Positions 1 through 8,354 of a DNA stretch of 42,446 nucleotides are shown in pieces. The notes under the pieces are model-generated. The model was not told where the DNA came from and searched no databases. It saw only the letters and a program-made list of their open reading frames with translations. This DNA is from Mangrovicoccus algicola. Its GTDB lineage: Bacteria; Pseudomonadota; Alphaproteobacteria; Rhodobacterales; Rhodobacteraceae. Made by a program: the position numbers and the translations under genes. The stretch is from the NCBI RefSeq assembly GCF_014903745.1, contig NZ_JACVXA010000045.1, positions 1 to 42,446 on the forward strand. Reading direction: 5' to 3'. Numbering within the stretch: position 1 is the first letter of the stretch; the number at the start of each line of letters is the position of its first letter.

Positions 1-1
1 C

Positions 2-400
2 GACGCCGCGGGCTGCGCCCATGTGGCGGTCAAGCTGGGTGGCCGGGCGCTCTGGGCGCCGCTGGTCGGGGCGGAGGGCGCGCCGGTCTGCGCCCCGGCG
101 CCGCAGGCCGCGGTGGTGCCCGCGGTGCCGCGGAAATCGCGGGTGCGCTCGCCGCAATTCCCCGAGCCGGGCTATTACATCCAGGTCGCGGCCTTCCGGC
201 AGACCGCCAATGCCGATCAGACCGTGCGCTGGCTGCAGGGCGCGGGGCTGGAGGCGCTGCGCCAGGACTTCCCGCGCAGGCACGGGGTCCTGCGGCTGAT
301 CTATGCGGGGCCTTTCGGCGACCGCGCGGCGCTGGCGGCGGGGCTGGCGGCGGTGCGGGGGCTGGGCTTCCGCGACGCGTTCGTCTGGGACCGGCGCTAG
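2..400 (+). CDS. SPOR-domain protein, 5' end outside window
   Basis: The reading frame is open from the first bases of the window, so the N-terminus is missing. The last ~75 residues form a SPOR domain: GYYIQVAAF, then an alternating strand/helix region, then RLIYAGPFGD and a final GFRDAFVW. SPOR domains bind denuded glycan strands of septal peptidoglycan in the periplasm. The linker before the domain is rich in Ala and Pro. The protein is therefore probably an envelope or lipoprotein factor linked to cell division or wall remodelling. Which SPOR family it belongs to cannot be told from the tail alone. It converges with the next gene, leaving only 4 bases between the stops. Confidence 0.75.
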   Translation, partial: DAAGCAHVAVKLGGRALWAPLVGAEGAPVCAPAPQAAVVPAVPRKSRVRSPQFPEPGYYIQVAAFRQTANADQTVRWLQGAGLEALRQDFPRRHGVLRLIYAGPFGDRAALAAGLAAVRGLGFRDAFVWDRR

Positions 401-404
401 CGCC

Positions 405-1424
405 TCAGCTGCAGATCGCCTGCAGCCGCAGCCAGTCGGCATCGCTCATGAGCGGCTGCGGCGTGCCGTCCGGGAAGGGGTCGTCCTCGATCATCTCGAT
501 CCAGCTGTCGCCATCGGCAAAGGCGGTCAGCCCGTAGGGGCGCGCCGAGAGTTCCGCCTGCGCGAAGCGGCGCAGCAGCGGCGCGGCATCCGACAGCGGC
601 GGCACCTGGCCAAGCGCAAGCGCATCCGCCGCCGGTCCCATCAGCTCCTGCGGCACGAGGCCGGTGGTCAGGATGCGGAAAGTGGCCCAGGGACCGGCCC
701 GGTCGAGGAACCACAGCATCGGGTCGTTCTGGCTGCTGCGTTCCGCCGCCGCCAGCAGATGTCCGGCCACCATGTCGGGGCTGTCCTCCTCCGACAGGAG
801 CCCGCCGCCGATCACCAGGATGCCGCCGGGCAGGACCTTCACGTCCTCGCCGTTCTCCAGCACGCGCAATTCCCAGGGCGCGTCGCCGAACAGCCGTTTC
901 TGCAGCTGTCCCAGGGCGCGGCGCCCGTCGATGTCGCGGCAGGGCCGGCCCGAATAGGGTTCCAGCGCGATGACCAGCCGGCGGCCGATATCCTGCCGCG
1001 TGGCCTCGGGCAGGGCGCTGGCGGTATGGGTGACAAGCGCGCCGGGCAGCCACAGCACCGCCGCCGCCAGCGCCGCCGCGCCAAGCGCAAGCGTCATCGC
1101 GACCCGGAGCGCCCCGTGCCGGGGCTGGCTGCGGGCGACGGCGCGGCGCACCGTCTCGATCGCGGCGATCATCTCGGGATCGGTCAGTTCCAGCCGCTCG
1201 TCATCCTCGGGGCCGGGGGCGTAGATCGCGGGATCGGTGCCGGGGGCGATCCGGCGGATCGCCGCCAGCGACCAGTGGGTCAGCGCGGCATCGGTCCGGT
1301 CGCGGATAACCAGCGTCGCCTCGCCCAGCGACACGAAGACGTCGCGCCGCTGGCTGTCGGGGCTTTCATGCCAGATTCCCGGGGCCTCTAGCCGCTGGTA
1401 CTGCGTCAGGGCGGTCTTCGGCAC
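405..1424 (-). CDS. M48-peptidase-like protein lacking the zinc motif (339 aa)
   Basis: A predicted inner-membrane protein with one TM segment at about residues 75-100 and the rest probably periplasmic. The C-terminal half follows the layout of M48 metallopeptidases: LPGGILVIGGGLL (about residues 195-208) matches the LPGG..Y...GLL strand, and SPDMVAGHLLAAAER (about 210-224) aligns with the helix that normally reads VLAHELGH. The HExxH is not there, so catalysis by the M48 mechanism is not expected. I chose the GTG at 1424 because AAGGA lies just upstream; the longer frame to 1589 would run into the gene before it. It lies 52 bases downstream of the FUSC-like gene on the same strand. The fold assignment is by eye and should be treated as moderate. 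Confidence 0.6.
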   Translation of the reverse strand: MPKTALTQYQRLEAPGIWHESPDSQRRDVFVSLGEATLVIRDRTDAALTHWSLAAIRRIAPGTDPAIYAPGPEDDERLELTDPEMIAAIETVRRAVARSQPRHGALRVAMTLALGAAALAAAVLWLPGALVTHTASALPEATRQDIGRRLVIALEPYSGRPCRDIDGRRALGQLQKRLFGDAPWELRVLENGEDVKVLPGGILVIGGGLLSEEDSPDMVAGHLLAAAERSSQNDPMLWFLDRAGPWATFRILTTGLVPQELMGPAADALALGQVPPLSDAAPLLRRFAQAELSARPYGLTAFADGDSWIEMIEDDPFPDGTPQPLMSDADWLRLQAICS

Positions 1425-1476
1425 TGCTGCTGGTCCTTGCCTTTTTCCCGTGCTTAGCCGATGGCGCAGCGTTCGT

Positions 1477-2487
1477 CTATCGCCCGTGTCCCGCCCCGCG
1501 GGGGCGGAACAGCAGGTCCAGCACCGTCGCCAGCAGGATCGCCAGCCCCGAGGCCATGATCGCCGCCTCGCCGCGGAACAGCGCCGCATCCGGCGTCGGT
1601 GCGGTCAGAAGCAGCAGCGCCACCGTCATCAGCGCCGGGGTCAGGGGCGGTCCGGCAGGCAGGCTGCGCAGCCCTGCCACCAGCGCCGCCAGCGCCAGCA
1701 GGATGCCCCAGGGCGGCAGGCCCAGACCGGCGGTCTCGATCACCAGCGCCGCCGCCGTCCCGGCCAGCACCCCCAGGGCGAATTGCAGCGCCGAGGCGCG
1801 GGCCATGTGGCCCGGGGCCAGCCCGCGCAGCACGAAGAACTGCACCAGCCAGATCGAATGGGCGTTCTGCAGATGGCCCGCCAGCGCCACGGCCAGCGCC
1901 AGTCCCAGCCCCAGGAACAGCGTGTGTCGCAGACCGGCGGCAGGGCCTTCCGGCGGCCGCGCGGGCATCCGGGCCAGGCCCAGCACGCGCGCCAGCCCCA
2001 AGCCCGCCAGAAGCCCCGCGCCATAGGAGGGCAGCGCCAGCCCCGGCGCGGCCCCGGCATGTTGCGCCGCCACCAGCAGGCCCAGGGACATCAGCGCCAT
2101 GGTGAAGGCCCGCCCGCCGCGCTGCGCGGTTTCCCAGCCCGCCGCCGCCGGCAAGGCCAGCGCCAGACGGTGCAGGTCGATCCCCGGCGCCGCGAGGTGC
2201 AGCAGCGACAGCGCCAGCACCAGTGCGCCCCCCGCGGCGGCGCGTCCGCTGCTGCCCAGCAGCGTGCCGCCCAGGCCCAGGACCATGCCTCCCGCCGTGG
2301 CCGGGACGGCCAGCGGACCGGCCGCCGCCCAGGCTGCCAGGCAGGCCAGCAGCGCCCCCGCCGCGATCCCCGGCACGACCCGCCAGGGCAGGCGCGGCGC
2401 CTTTGCGCGGGACGGTGCCGGGGGCGGCGCCCCGGCGGAGGAGGTCGGGGCGTGGTCGGTCGGGGTCGGTCGGTCGGGGGGCGTCAC
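1477..2487 (-). CDS. FUSC/aromatic-acid-exporter-like membrane protein (336 aa)
   Basis: Almost the whole protein is hydrophobic, with about nine or ten membrane segments rich in Ala, Gly and Leu, and a short Pro-rich cytosolic N-terminus. The stretch QNAHSIWLVQFFVLRG resembles the FUSC/YccC module of efflux proteins for aromatic carboxylates and similar compounds. It lacks the long soluble domain of the full-length AaeB family, so it may be a half-size member. GTG at 2487 is preferred because GGAG lies about 9 bases upstream; an ATG at 2544 in the same frame is possible. It is transcribed divergently from the GST operon across a 359-base gap. The substrate is unknown. Confidence 0.55.
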   Translation of the reverse strand: MTPPDRPTPTDHAPTSSAGAPPPAPSRAKAPRLPWRVVPGIAAGALLACLAAWAAAGPLAVPATAGGMVLGLGGTLLGSSGRAAAGGALVLALSLLHLAAPGIDLHRLALALPAAAGWETAQRGGRAFTMALMSLGLLVAAQHAGAAPGLALPSYGAGLLAGLGLARVLGLARMPARPPEGPAAGLRHTLFLGLGLALAVALAGHLQNAHSIWLVQFFVLRGLAPGHMARASALQFALGVLAGTAAALVIETAGLGLPPWGILLALAALVAGLRSLPAGPPLTPALMTVALLLLTAPTPDAALFRGEAAIMASGLAILLATVLDLLFRPRGAGHGR

Positions 2488-2846
2488 GGCGGCGGCTCCG
2501 GCGGCAGAAATGGGTCCCCGGCGGTTCTGCCACGGGCCCGGCATCCCGGCAATGCCCGGCAGAACCCGATTCGTTAACCATGCATGGGCCAGATGGAGCC
2601 GCGGAACAGGCCGGCGGGCCGATGCCCGCGCCGTTCCCCGGGACGGGACCAAGCCGCAGACGGAACGTTGCCTCCCCGCGCCAGCTTGCCTGCGGCGCAT
2701 CACCCACACCCCCGCCCGCAGGACGCGACGCCCGTTCCCTGCGTCTGCCGGGGACGCAACGTTCCGCTTCCGCTCACGGAAATTTCCCTTCCCCGTCCGC
2801 CATGCCCGGCGCTAGCGTGAGGCCAGCGCATCAGCGGGAGGACGCG
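2488..2846. promoter_or_regulatory. Divergent regulatory region with an inverted 17-bp element
   Basis: This 359-base gap separates the FUSC-like gene and the GST operon and holds no convincing gene. Two copies of CGGAACGTTGCNTCCCC lie in opposite orientation: one forward at 2661-2677, the other on the minus strand at about 2750-2766. Each contains the palindrome AACGTT. The 11-bp cores are exact reverse complements, and the next bases match except at one position. A possible promoter for the GST operon is TTCCCC, 18 bases, TAGCGT ending near 2818. No regulator gene adjoins it. Confidence 0.45.
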
Positions 2847-3518
2847 ATGACATTGAAACTCTACTGCTTCGGCGAGAGCGGTCATAGCTACAAGGCCGCG
2901 CTGGCGCTGGAGCTGGCGAGGCTGGACTGGGAGCCGGTCTTCGTCGATTTCTTCGCCGGCGAAACCCGCGCGGCGGCCTATCGCGAGACCGTCAACGAGA
3001 TGGGCGAGGCGCCGGTGCTGGTCGATGCCGGCGGGCTGCGCCTGAGCCAGTCGGGCGTGATCCAGCAGGTGGTCACGGAACTCAGCGGCCGGTTCGGCGG
3101 CGAGACCCCCGACGAGGCGCGCGAGGTGCTGCGCTGGGTGCTGTGGGACAATCACAAGCTCAGCTCGATCGCGGGGATGGTCCGGTTCCAGATGAATTTC
3201 CTGCCCGAGGAGAAGCGCGACCCGGCGGTGATCGCCTTCCTCCAGGGGCGGCTGCAGGCGGCGCTGCAGATCCTGGAATCGCATCTGGCGGGACGCGACT
3301 GGATCGTCGGCCGGGGCCCGACCAATGCGGACCTGACCTGCGCGGGATACCTGTACTATCCCGAACCCTTCGGCTTCGACCGCCAGGCGCATCCGGCGAT
3401 CCATGACTGGCTGGGACGGCTGTCGCAGCTGCCGGGATGGAAACATCCCTATGACCTGATGACCCCGGCCCATCCGGAGGTCCGCAAGATCTACCAGAAA
3501 GAAGCGGTGAGCAAATGA
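2847..3518 (+). CDS. Glutathione S-transferase family protein (223 aa)
   Basis: A cytosolic GST-type protein. It has an N-terminal thioredoxin-like domain (KLYCFGESGHSYKAALAL, then the cis-Pro segment EAPVLVDAGG and the Ser-Gln pair LSQSGVI that holds the glutathione gamma-glutamyl group) and an all-helical C-terminal domain from about residue 95. GRDWIVGRGPTNADLTCAGYL is the N-capping box typical of the family. The start at 2847 has a clean GGGAGGA about 5 bases upstream. The stop overlaps the thiolase start by 4 bases (ATGA), so the two are translated together. Position at the head of a beta-oxidation operon suggests a role in thiol or electrophile handling linked to acyl-CoA metabolism; that link is inference. 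Confidence 0.85.
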   Translation: MTLKLYCFGESGHSYKAALALELARLDWEPVFVDFFAGETRAAAYRETVNEMGEAPVLVDAGGLRLSQSGVIQQVVTELSGRFGGETPDEAREVLRWVLWDNHKLSSIAGMVRFQMNFLPEEKRDPAVIAFLQGRLQAALQILESHLAGRDWIVGRGPTNADLTCAGYLYYPEPFGFDRQAHPAIHDWLGRLSQLPGWKHPYDLMTPAHPEVRKIYQKEAVSK

Positions 3519-4726
3519 CCGACGCCTATATCTACGATGCCATCCGCACGCCCCGCGGGAGGGGGCGCAAGGACGGCGCGCTGCACGAGGTGACCGCGCT
3601 GCGGCTCTCTGCGCTGGCGCTGAACGCCGTCAAGGAACGCAACGGGCTGGACACCACGGCGGTGGAGGACGTGATCTGGGGCAATGTCACCCAGGTCGGC
3701 GAACAGGGCGGCTGCCTGGCGCGCAGCGCCGTGCTGGCCTCGGATTTCGACCAGAAGGTGCCGGGCCTGTCGATCAACCGTTTCTGCGCCAGCGGCATGG
3801 AGGCGGTGAACCTGGCCGCCAACCAGGTGCGCGCGGGGGCCGGACAGGCCTATGTCGCGGGCGGGGTGGAGATGATGAGCCGGGTGCCGATGGGGTCGGA
3901 CGGCGCGGCCGTGGCGGTCGATCCCTCCCTCGCCATGGCGCAGTATTTCGTGCCCCAGGGCATCTCCGCCGACATCATCGCCACCGAATACGGATTCTCG
4001 CGCGATGACGTGGATGCGCTGGCGGTGGAAAGCCAGCGCCGCGCCAAGGCGGCGTGGGATGCGGGCCGTTTCGCCCGCTCGGTCGTGCCGGTGACGGACC
4101 GCAACGGTCTGACCATCCTCGATCGCGACGAGTACATGCGCCCCGAAACCGACATGCAGAGCCTCGGCGCGCTGAAGCCGTCCTTCAAGGAGATGGGCGA
4201 GACAATGCCCGGCTTCGACCAGGTGGCGATCATGAAATACCCGCATCTGGAACGGATCTCGCATGTCCATCACGCGGGCAATTCCAGCGGCATCGTCGAT
4301 GGCGCGGCGGCGCTGCTGATCGGCTCGAAGGCCTTCGGCGAGGCGCATGGGCTGACGCCGCGGGCGCGCATCCGCCACACCGCCAAGATCGGCACCGATC
4401 CGACGATCATGCTGACGGGGCCGGTGCCGGTGACCGAGAAGGTGCTGGCCGAGACCGGCATGGCGGTGTCGGATATCGACCTGTTCGAGGTCAACGAGGC
4501 TTTCGCCGCGGTGGTGCTGAGATTCCTGCAGGCTTTCGGCGCGGATCCTGCTAAGGTCAATGTCAATGGCGGCGCCATCGCCATGGGCCATCCCCTGGGC
4601 GCGACCGGCGCCATCATCATCGGCACGCTCCTCGACGAGCTGGAGCGGCAGGACAAGGAAGTCGGTCTGGCGACGCTTTGCATTGCCAGCGGCATGGGGG
4701 CGGCGACGGTGATCGAAAGGGTCTAG
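3515..4726 (+). CDS. fadA: Acetyl-CoA acyltransferase (thiolase), 403 aa
   Basis: A complete thiolase, which cleaves 3-ketoacyl-CoA with CoA to give acetyl-CoA and a shortened acyl-CoA. The nucleophile is Cys91 in [11 protein letters not shown]. The base His359 lies in [15 protein letters not shown], and the second catalytic Cys389 in [16 protein letters not shown] supplies the usual Asn-Glu motif. Length is normal for the family. It overlaps the GST gene by 4 bases, and the FadB-type enzyme lies three genes downstream in the same operon, so a degradative role is more likely than polyhydroxybutyrate synthesis. It could also work as an acetoacetyl-CoA thiolase; chain-length preference cannot be read from the sequence. 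Confidence 0.92.
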   Translation: MTDAYIYDAIRTPRGRGRKDGALHEVTALRLSALALNAVKERNGLDTTAVEDVIWGNVTQVGEQGGCLARSAVLASDFDQKVPGLSINRFCASGMEAVNLAANQVRAGAGQAYVAGGVEMMSRVPMGSDGAAVAVDPSLAMAQYFVPQGISADIIATEYGFSRDDVDALAVESQRRAKAAWDAGRFARSVVPVTDRNGLTILDRDEYMRPETDMQSLGALKPSFKEMGETMPGFDQVAIMKYPHLERISHVHHAGNSSGIVDGAAALLIGSKAFGEAHGLTPRARIRHTAKIGTDPTIMLTGPVPVTEKVLAETGMAVSDIDLFEVNEAFAAVVLRFLQAFGADPAKVNVNGGAIAMGHPLGATGAIIIGTLLDELERQDKEVGLATLCIASGMGAATVIERV

Positions 4727-4729
4727 CGG

Positions 4730-5230
4730 TTGGAAACCGGGGCGGCGGCAGAGGCGGTCACGATCGAGATGGTCCGGACATTCCTGGACCGCATGAGCGC
4801 GGCCGTCACCGAGGCAGATTTCGACAGCTTCGCCGAGATGTTCGAACTGCCCTTCTCCGTCCATACCCGCCTGCATCACTACCAGCGCCGCGACCGCACG
4901 GAACTGCGCGTCACCTTCGATGTCTGGCGCCGCACGATCGAGGTCAACATGGCGACCGCGGTGGTGCTGCGCCCGCGGCGGATCGAGGCCTTCGGCTCCG
5001 ACGTGCTGATGGTCGAATACGATTCGGACCTGCTGCGGGGGGCACAGAAGATGCTGCCGACCTTCGCTTCGCTGGCGCTGCTGCGGCGGCGCGCCGCGCG
5101 GTGGCGGATGGAGCAGGTGATGACCGGCACCCAGAATGCCGAGGATTCCCTGTTTCTCAGGGTGGATCCCGTCAACCCGGTGCCGCAGACCGAAACCTAT
5201 ATCCTGGGCAAGCGTCCCGGCAAGGACTGA
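4730..5230 (+). CDS. NTF2/SnoaL-like conserved protein of unknown function (166 aa)
   Basis: A soluble protein with the outline of the NTF2/SnoaL cone fold: an N-terminal helix (VRTFLDRMSAAVTEADFDSFAEMF), a short hydrophobic stretch with PFSVHTRLHHY, then alternating strands. No catalytic motif is obvious. It starts 3 bases after the thiolase stop. The start is probably TTG at 4730 with AAAGGG about 8 bases upstream; ATG at 4769 is an alternative that would cut into the first helix. Position between thiolase and the GFA protein implies it is co-transcribed with beta-oxidation genes. The function is unknown. Confidence 0.7.
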   Translation: METGAAAEAVTIEMVRTFLDRMSAAVTEADFDSFAEMFELPFSVHTRLHHYQRRDRTELRVTFDVWRRTIEVNMATAVVLRPRRIEAFGSDVLMVEYDSDLLRGAQKMLPTFASLALLRRRAARWRMEQVMTGTQNAEDSLFLRVDPVNPVPQTETYILGKRPGKD

Positions 5231-5236
5231 GACAAG

Positions 5237-5632
5237 ATGGAGATCACGGGCGGATGTGCCTGCGGACAGCTGCGCTATCGCAGTGCCGGGCCGGTGAAAT
5301 TCGCGCTGCGCTGCGCCTGCCGGTCCTGCCAGAGGGATTCCGGCGGCGGCCATGGCACCCATGCGGCCGTCGCGCGCGAGGGCTTCGTCCTGACCGGCGA
5401 GGCGGCGCGCTGGCGCCGGACCGGACGGTCGGGGCTGGCGGTGGAGAAGCTGTTCTGCCCGGTCTGCGGCTGTGCGGTCTGCGGCCTGCCCGAGCGCGCG
5501 CCCGCGACGGCGATGCTGGTGGCCGGATCGCTGGACGACCCCGCCCTGATTGCGCCGGAACGGGTCATCTACCGTCACGAGGCGCCGCCCTGGGACCTGC
5601 TGCCGAAGGAGGAATGCGATGCCGAAACTTGA
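5237..5632 (+). CDS. GFA-family (CENP-V/Gfa) zinc protein (131 aa)
   Basis: A small zinc-binding protein of the glutathione-dependent-formaldehyde-activating/CENP-V fold. The hallmark cysteines are present: GGCACGQLRY at the N-terminus, CACRSCQRDS around residues 29-36, and CPVCGC near residue 75. The family was named after Gfa, which was proposed to promote formaldehyde-glutathione adduct formation, but most members have no proven reaction. Here it lies in an operon with a GST, which fits a thiol-related role (inference). ATG at 5237 follows the upstream stop by 6 bases. Its end overlaps the next gene by 14 bases. Confidence 0.8.
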   Translation: MEITGGCACGQLRYRSAGPVKFALRCACRSCQRDSGGGHGTHAAVAREGFVLTGEAARWRRTGRSGLAVEKLFCPVCGCAVCGLPERAPATAMLVAGSLDDPALIAPERVIYRHEAPPWDLLPKEECDAET

Positions 5633-6098
5633 TGCCGCCCGCGCGCCGGTGAAGGCCGGTTCCATCTATCCCGCGCCCTATGATGCCCGGATGGCGGGGC
5701 GCTCCTCGATCCGGCTGGGCCAGGCGGGGGGGCTGACGCAATTCGGCGTCAACCTCGTGACGCTGGAGCCGGGGGCGCGGTCCAGCCTGCGCCATTGGCA
5801 TGTCGCGGAAGACGAATTCGTCATGGTGACGGAGGGTGTGCTGGTGCTTTTGGATGATGAGGGCGCGCATCCGATGGGTCCCGGCGACTGCGCGGCCTTC
5901 CCCGCCGGGGACGGCAACGGGCACTGCCTGGAAAACCGCGGCGACGCGGTGGCCCGGTTCCTGGTGGTCGGCGGCCGCGCCGCGCGCGAAACCGTCACCT
6001 ACAGCGATGTCGACCTGAAACTGGATATCGAAAACGGCAGGGCCGCCTTCACCCGCAAGGATGGCAGGCCCTATGAACGGGAGGAAAACGATGGCTGA
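5619..6098 (+). CDS. Cupin-domain protein (159 aa)
   Basis: A single-domain cupin. Cupin motif 1 is LRHWHVAEDEFVMVTEG, with two His and one Glu as likely metal ligands. Motif 2 is GPGDCAAFPAGDGNGHCLEN, with the last His ligand. The start at 5619 has AAGGAGG close upstream and lies inside the end of the GFA gene; the longer open frame upstream is only overlap. Its stop overlaps the FadB start by 8 bases. Such small cupins bind a metal and often a small metabolite, but the ligand is unknown. The tail DGRPYEREEN is polar and probably unstructured. Confidence 0.8.
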   Translation: MPKLDAARAPVKAGSIYPAPYDARMAGRSSIRLGQAGGLTQFGVNLVTLEPGARSSLRHWHVAEDEFVMVTEGVLVLLDDEGAHPMGPGDCAAFPAGDGNGHCLENRGDAVARFLVVGGRAARETVTYSDVDLKLDIENGRAAFTRKDGRPYEREENDG

Positions 6099-8289
6099 TT
6101 TTGCGTATGAGGTGGATGGCGACGGCGTCGCGGTCCTGACCTGGGATGTGCCGGGCAAGTCGATGAATGTCATGAGCCTGGAGGGGCTGGCGCTGTTCGA
6201 GGAGCTGATCGACCGGGCGCTGGCCGACGCGGCCGTGAAGGGCATCGTCCTGACCTCCGGCAAGGACACGTTCGCGGGGGGGATGGATCTGAACATCATC
6301 GCCCGGATGAAGGCCGAGGCGGGCGACAATCCGGCGAAGGGCCTGTTCGACGGGCTGACCCGCATCCACGCGATGATGCGCAAGCTGGAACGCGCGGGGA
6401 TGGATCCCAAGACGCTGAAGGGCGGCAAGCCGGTCGCCGCGGCGCTGCCCGGCACGGCGCTGGGGCTGGGGCTGGAACTGCCTCTGGCCTGCCACCGGAT
6501 CTTCGCCGCCGACAATCCCAAGGCCAGGATCGGCCTGCCGGAAATCCTGGTCGGCATCTTCCCGGGCGCGGGCGGCACGACGCGTCTGTCGCGCAAGCTG
6601 GGCGCGATGGCGGCCTCGCCGGTGCTGCTGGAGGGGCGGCTTTTCTCCCCCGACAAGGCCAAGGGCGCGGGGCTGGTCGACGAGGTGGTCCCGCCCGCGG
6701 AGCTGCTGGCGCGGGCGAAGGCCTGGGTGCTGGCGGCGCAGGATGCCGATATCGTCAAGCCCTGGGATGCCAGGGGCGAGAAGATCCCCGGCGGCACGCC
6801 TTATCACCCGGCCGGGTTCATGACCTATGTCGGCGCCTCGGCCATGGTCAACGGCAAGACCAAGGGCGTCTACCCGGCGGCGAAGGCGCTGATGTCGGCG
6901 GTCTACGAGGGCGCGCAGGTCGATTTCGACACGGCCATCCGCATCGAGGCGCGCTGGTTCACCAATGTCCTGATGAACCCGTCCTCCGGCGCGATGATCC
7001 GGTCCCTGTTCATCAACAAGGAGGCGCTGGAGAAAGGCGCGCGGCGGCCCGACGTGCCCGACCAGAAGGTCGCGAAGCTCGGCGTTCTGGGCGCGGGCAT
7101 GATGGGGGCGGGGATCGCCCATGTCGCGGCGATGGCCGGGATCGAGGTGGTGCTGATCGACCAGAGCATGGCGGCCGCCGAAAAGGGCAAGGCCCATTCC
7201 GAGGGGCTTCTGTCGAAGGCCGTCAGCCGCCGCAAGTCGACGCCGGAGAAGATGGCCGAGGTGCTGGGACGGATCACCCCCGCGACGGATTTCGCCGCGC
7301 TGGCCGAGTGCGACCTGGTGATCGAGGCGGTGTTCGAGGACCCGAAGGTGAAGGCCGAGGCGACCGCCAAGGCCGAGGCGCATCTGCCCGCAACGGCGAT
7401 CTTCGCCACGAATACCTCGACCCTGCCGATCGGCGAGCTGGCGAAGGCCAGCGGGCGGCCGCAGGATTTCATCGGCATCCATTTCTTCTCGCCGGTCGAC
7501 AAGATGATGCTGGTGGAGATCATCCGCGGCAAGCAGACCGGCGACCGCGCGGTGGCCAGGGCGCTGGATTTCGTGCGCCAGATCCGCAAGACGCCGATCG
7601 TCGTCAATGATGCGCGCTATTTCTTCGCCAATCGCTGCATCCTTCCCTATGTCGACGAGGGCGTGCGCATGGTCCGCGAAGGGGTGGCGCCGGCGCTGGT
7701 GGAGAATGCCGCGCGGCTGGTCGGCATGCCGGTCGGGCCGCTGCAGCTGATCGACGAGGTGTCCATCGACCTGGGAGCCAGGATCGCGCGGGCGACGAAG
7801 GCGGCCATGGGCGATGCCTATCCGGCGGAGAATACCGATGACGTCATCTTCTGGATGGAGGAACAGGGACGGCTGGGCCGCAAATCCGGTGCCGGGTTCT
7901 ATGCCTATGACGAGAAGGGCAGGCGCACGGGGCTGTGGGACGGGCTGGCGGAGCGGTTCGACGCGACGGGGACGCAGCCCGAGCTGACCGAGATCCAGCA
8001 CCGCCTGCTGATGGTCCAGGCGCTGGAGGCCGTCCGCGCGCTGCAGGACGGGGTGCTGATGGATGTCCGCGAAGGCGATGTCGCCTCGATCCTCGGCTGG
8101 GGCTTCGCGCCCTGGTCGGGCGGCGTGCTCAGCTGGCTCGACATGATCGGCGCGGCGAAGGCGGTGGAGATCTGCAACGGGCTGGAAGCCAGGTTCGGCG
8201 CGCGCTTCGCGGCACCGGATCTGCTGCGCGACCTCGCGGTCAAGGGCGAGGGGTTCTATGCGCGCTACCTGCCCGCGCAGGCGGCCTGA
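6091..8289 (+). CDS. fadB: FadB/FadJ-type enoyl-CoA hydratase/3-hydroxyacyl-CoA dehydrogenase (732 aa)
   Basis: A bifunctional beta-oxidation enzyme. Residues ~1-290 form a crotonase domain with both acid residues kept (GTALGLGLELPLACH and IGLPEILVGIFPGAGG). Residues ~315-500 form the Rossmann domain of 3-hydroxyacyl-CoA dehydrogenase (KLGVLGAGMMGAGIAHVAA) with the catalytic His in IGIHFFSPVDKM. The C-terminal part carries two dehydrogenase helical domains (NRCILPYVDEGVRM). It hydrates trans-2-enoyl-CoA and oxidises the 3-hydroxyacyl-CoA with NAD; the thiolase four genes earlier completes the cycle. The start at 6091 has GGGAGGA 5 bases upstream; the in-frame ATG at 6061 lacks a good site and lies deep inside the cupin gene. 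It is the last gene of the operon. Confidence 0.93.
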   Translation: MADFAYEVDGDGVAVLTWDVPGKSMNVMSLEGLALFEELIDRALADAAVKGIVLTSGKDTFAGGMDLNIIARMKAEAGDNPAKGLFDGLTRIHAMMRKLERAGMDPKTLKGGKPVAAALPGTALGLGLELPLACHRIFAADNPKARIGLPEILVGIFPGAGGTTRLSRKLGAMAASPVLLEGRLFSPDKAKGAGLVDEVVPPAELLARAKAWVLAAQDADIVKPWDARGEKIPGGTPYHPAGFMTYVGASAMVNGKTKGVYPAAKALMSAVYEGAQVDFDTAIRIEARWFTNVLMNPSSGAMIRSLFINKEALEKGARRPDVPDQKVAKLGVLGAGMMGAGIAHVAAMAGIEVVLIDQSMAAAEKGKAHSEGLLSKAVSRRKSTPEKMAEVLGRITPATDFAALAECDLVIEAVFEDPKVKAEATAKAEAHLPATAIFATNTSTLPIGELAKASGRPQDFIGIHFFSPVDKMMLVEIIRGKQTGDRAVARALDFVRQIRKTPIVVNDARYFFANRCILPYVDEGVRMVREGVAPALVENAARLVGMPVGPLQLIDEVSIDLGARIARATKAAMGDAYPAENTDDVIFWMEEQGRLGRKSGAGFYAYDEKGRRTGLWDGLAERFDATGTQPELTEIQHRLLMVQALEAVRALQDGVLMDVREGDVASILGWGFAPWSGGVLSWLDMIGAAKAVEICNGLEARFGARFAAPDLLRDLAVKGEGFYARYLPAQAA

Positions 8290-8310
8290 GACGGGCGGCC
8301 TGAAACGTAC

Positions 8311-8336
8311 CGGGGGAGGGCTGCGGCGCTCCCCCG
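8311..8336. terminator. Hairpin between convergent fadB and UspA genes
   Basis: Arms CGGGGGAG and CTCCCCCG form a perfect 8-bp stem with a 10-base loop. It sits between two converging stop codons and could serve both strands, but neither side has a T-run, so it is not a classical intrinsic terminator. Confidence 0.45.
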
Positions 8337-8354
8337 ATGAGTGGGCGGCCGGGG

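Noticed and set aside
3491-5665. Minus-strand frame of 724 codons opposite the thiolase
   Set aside because: The thiolase, with all catalytic residues, explains the region; the frame has no recognisable domain.
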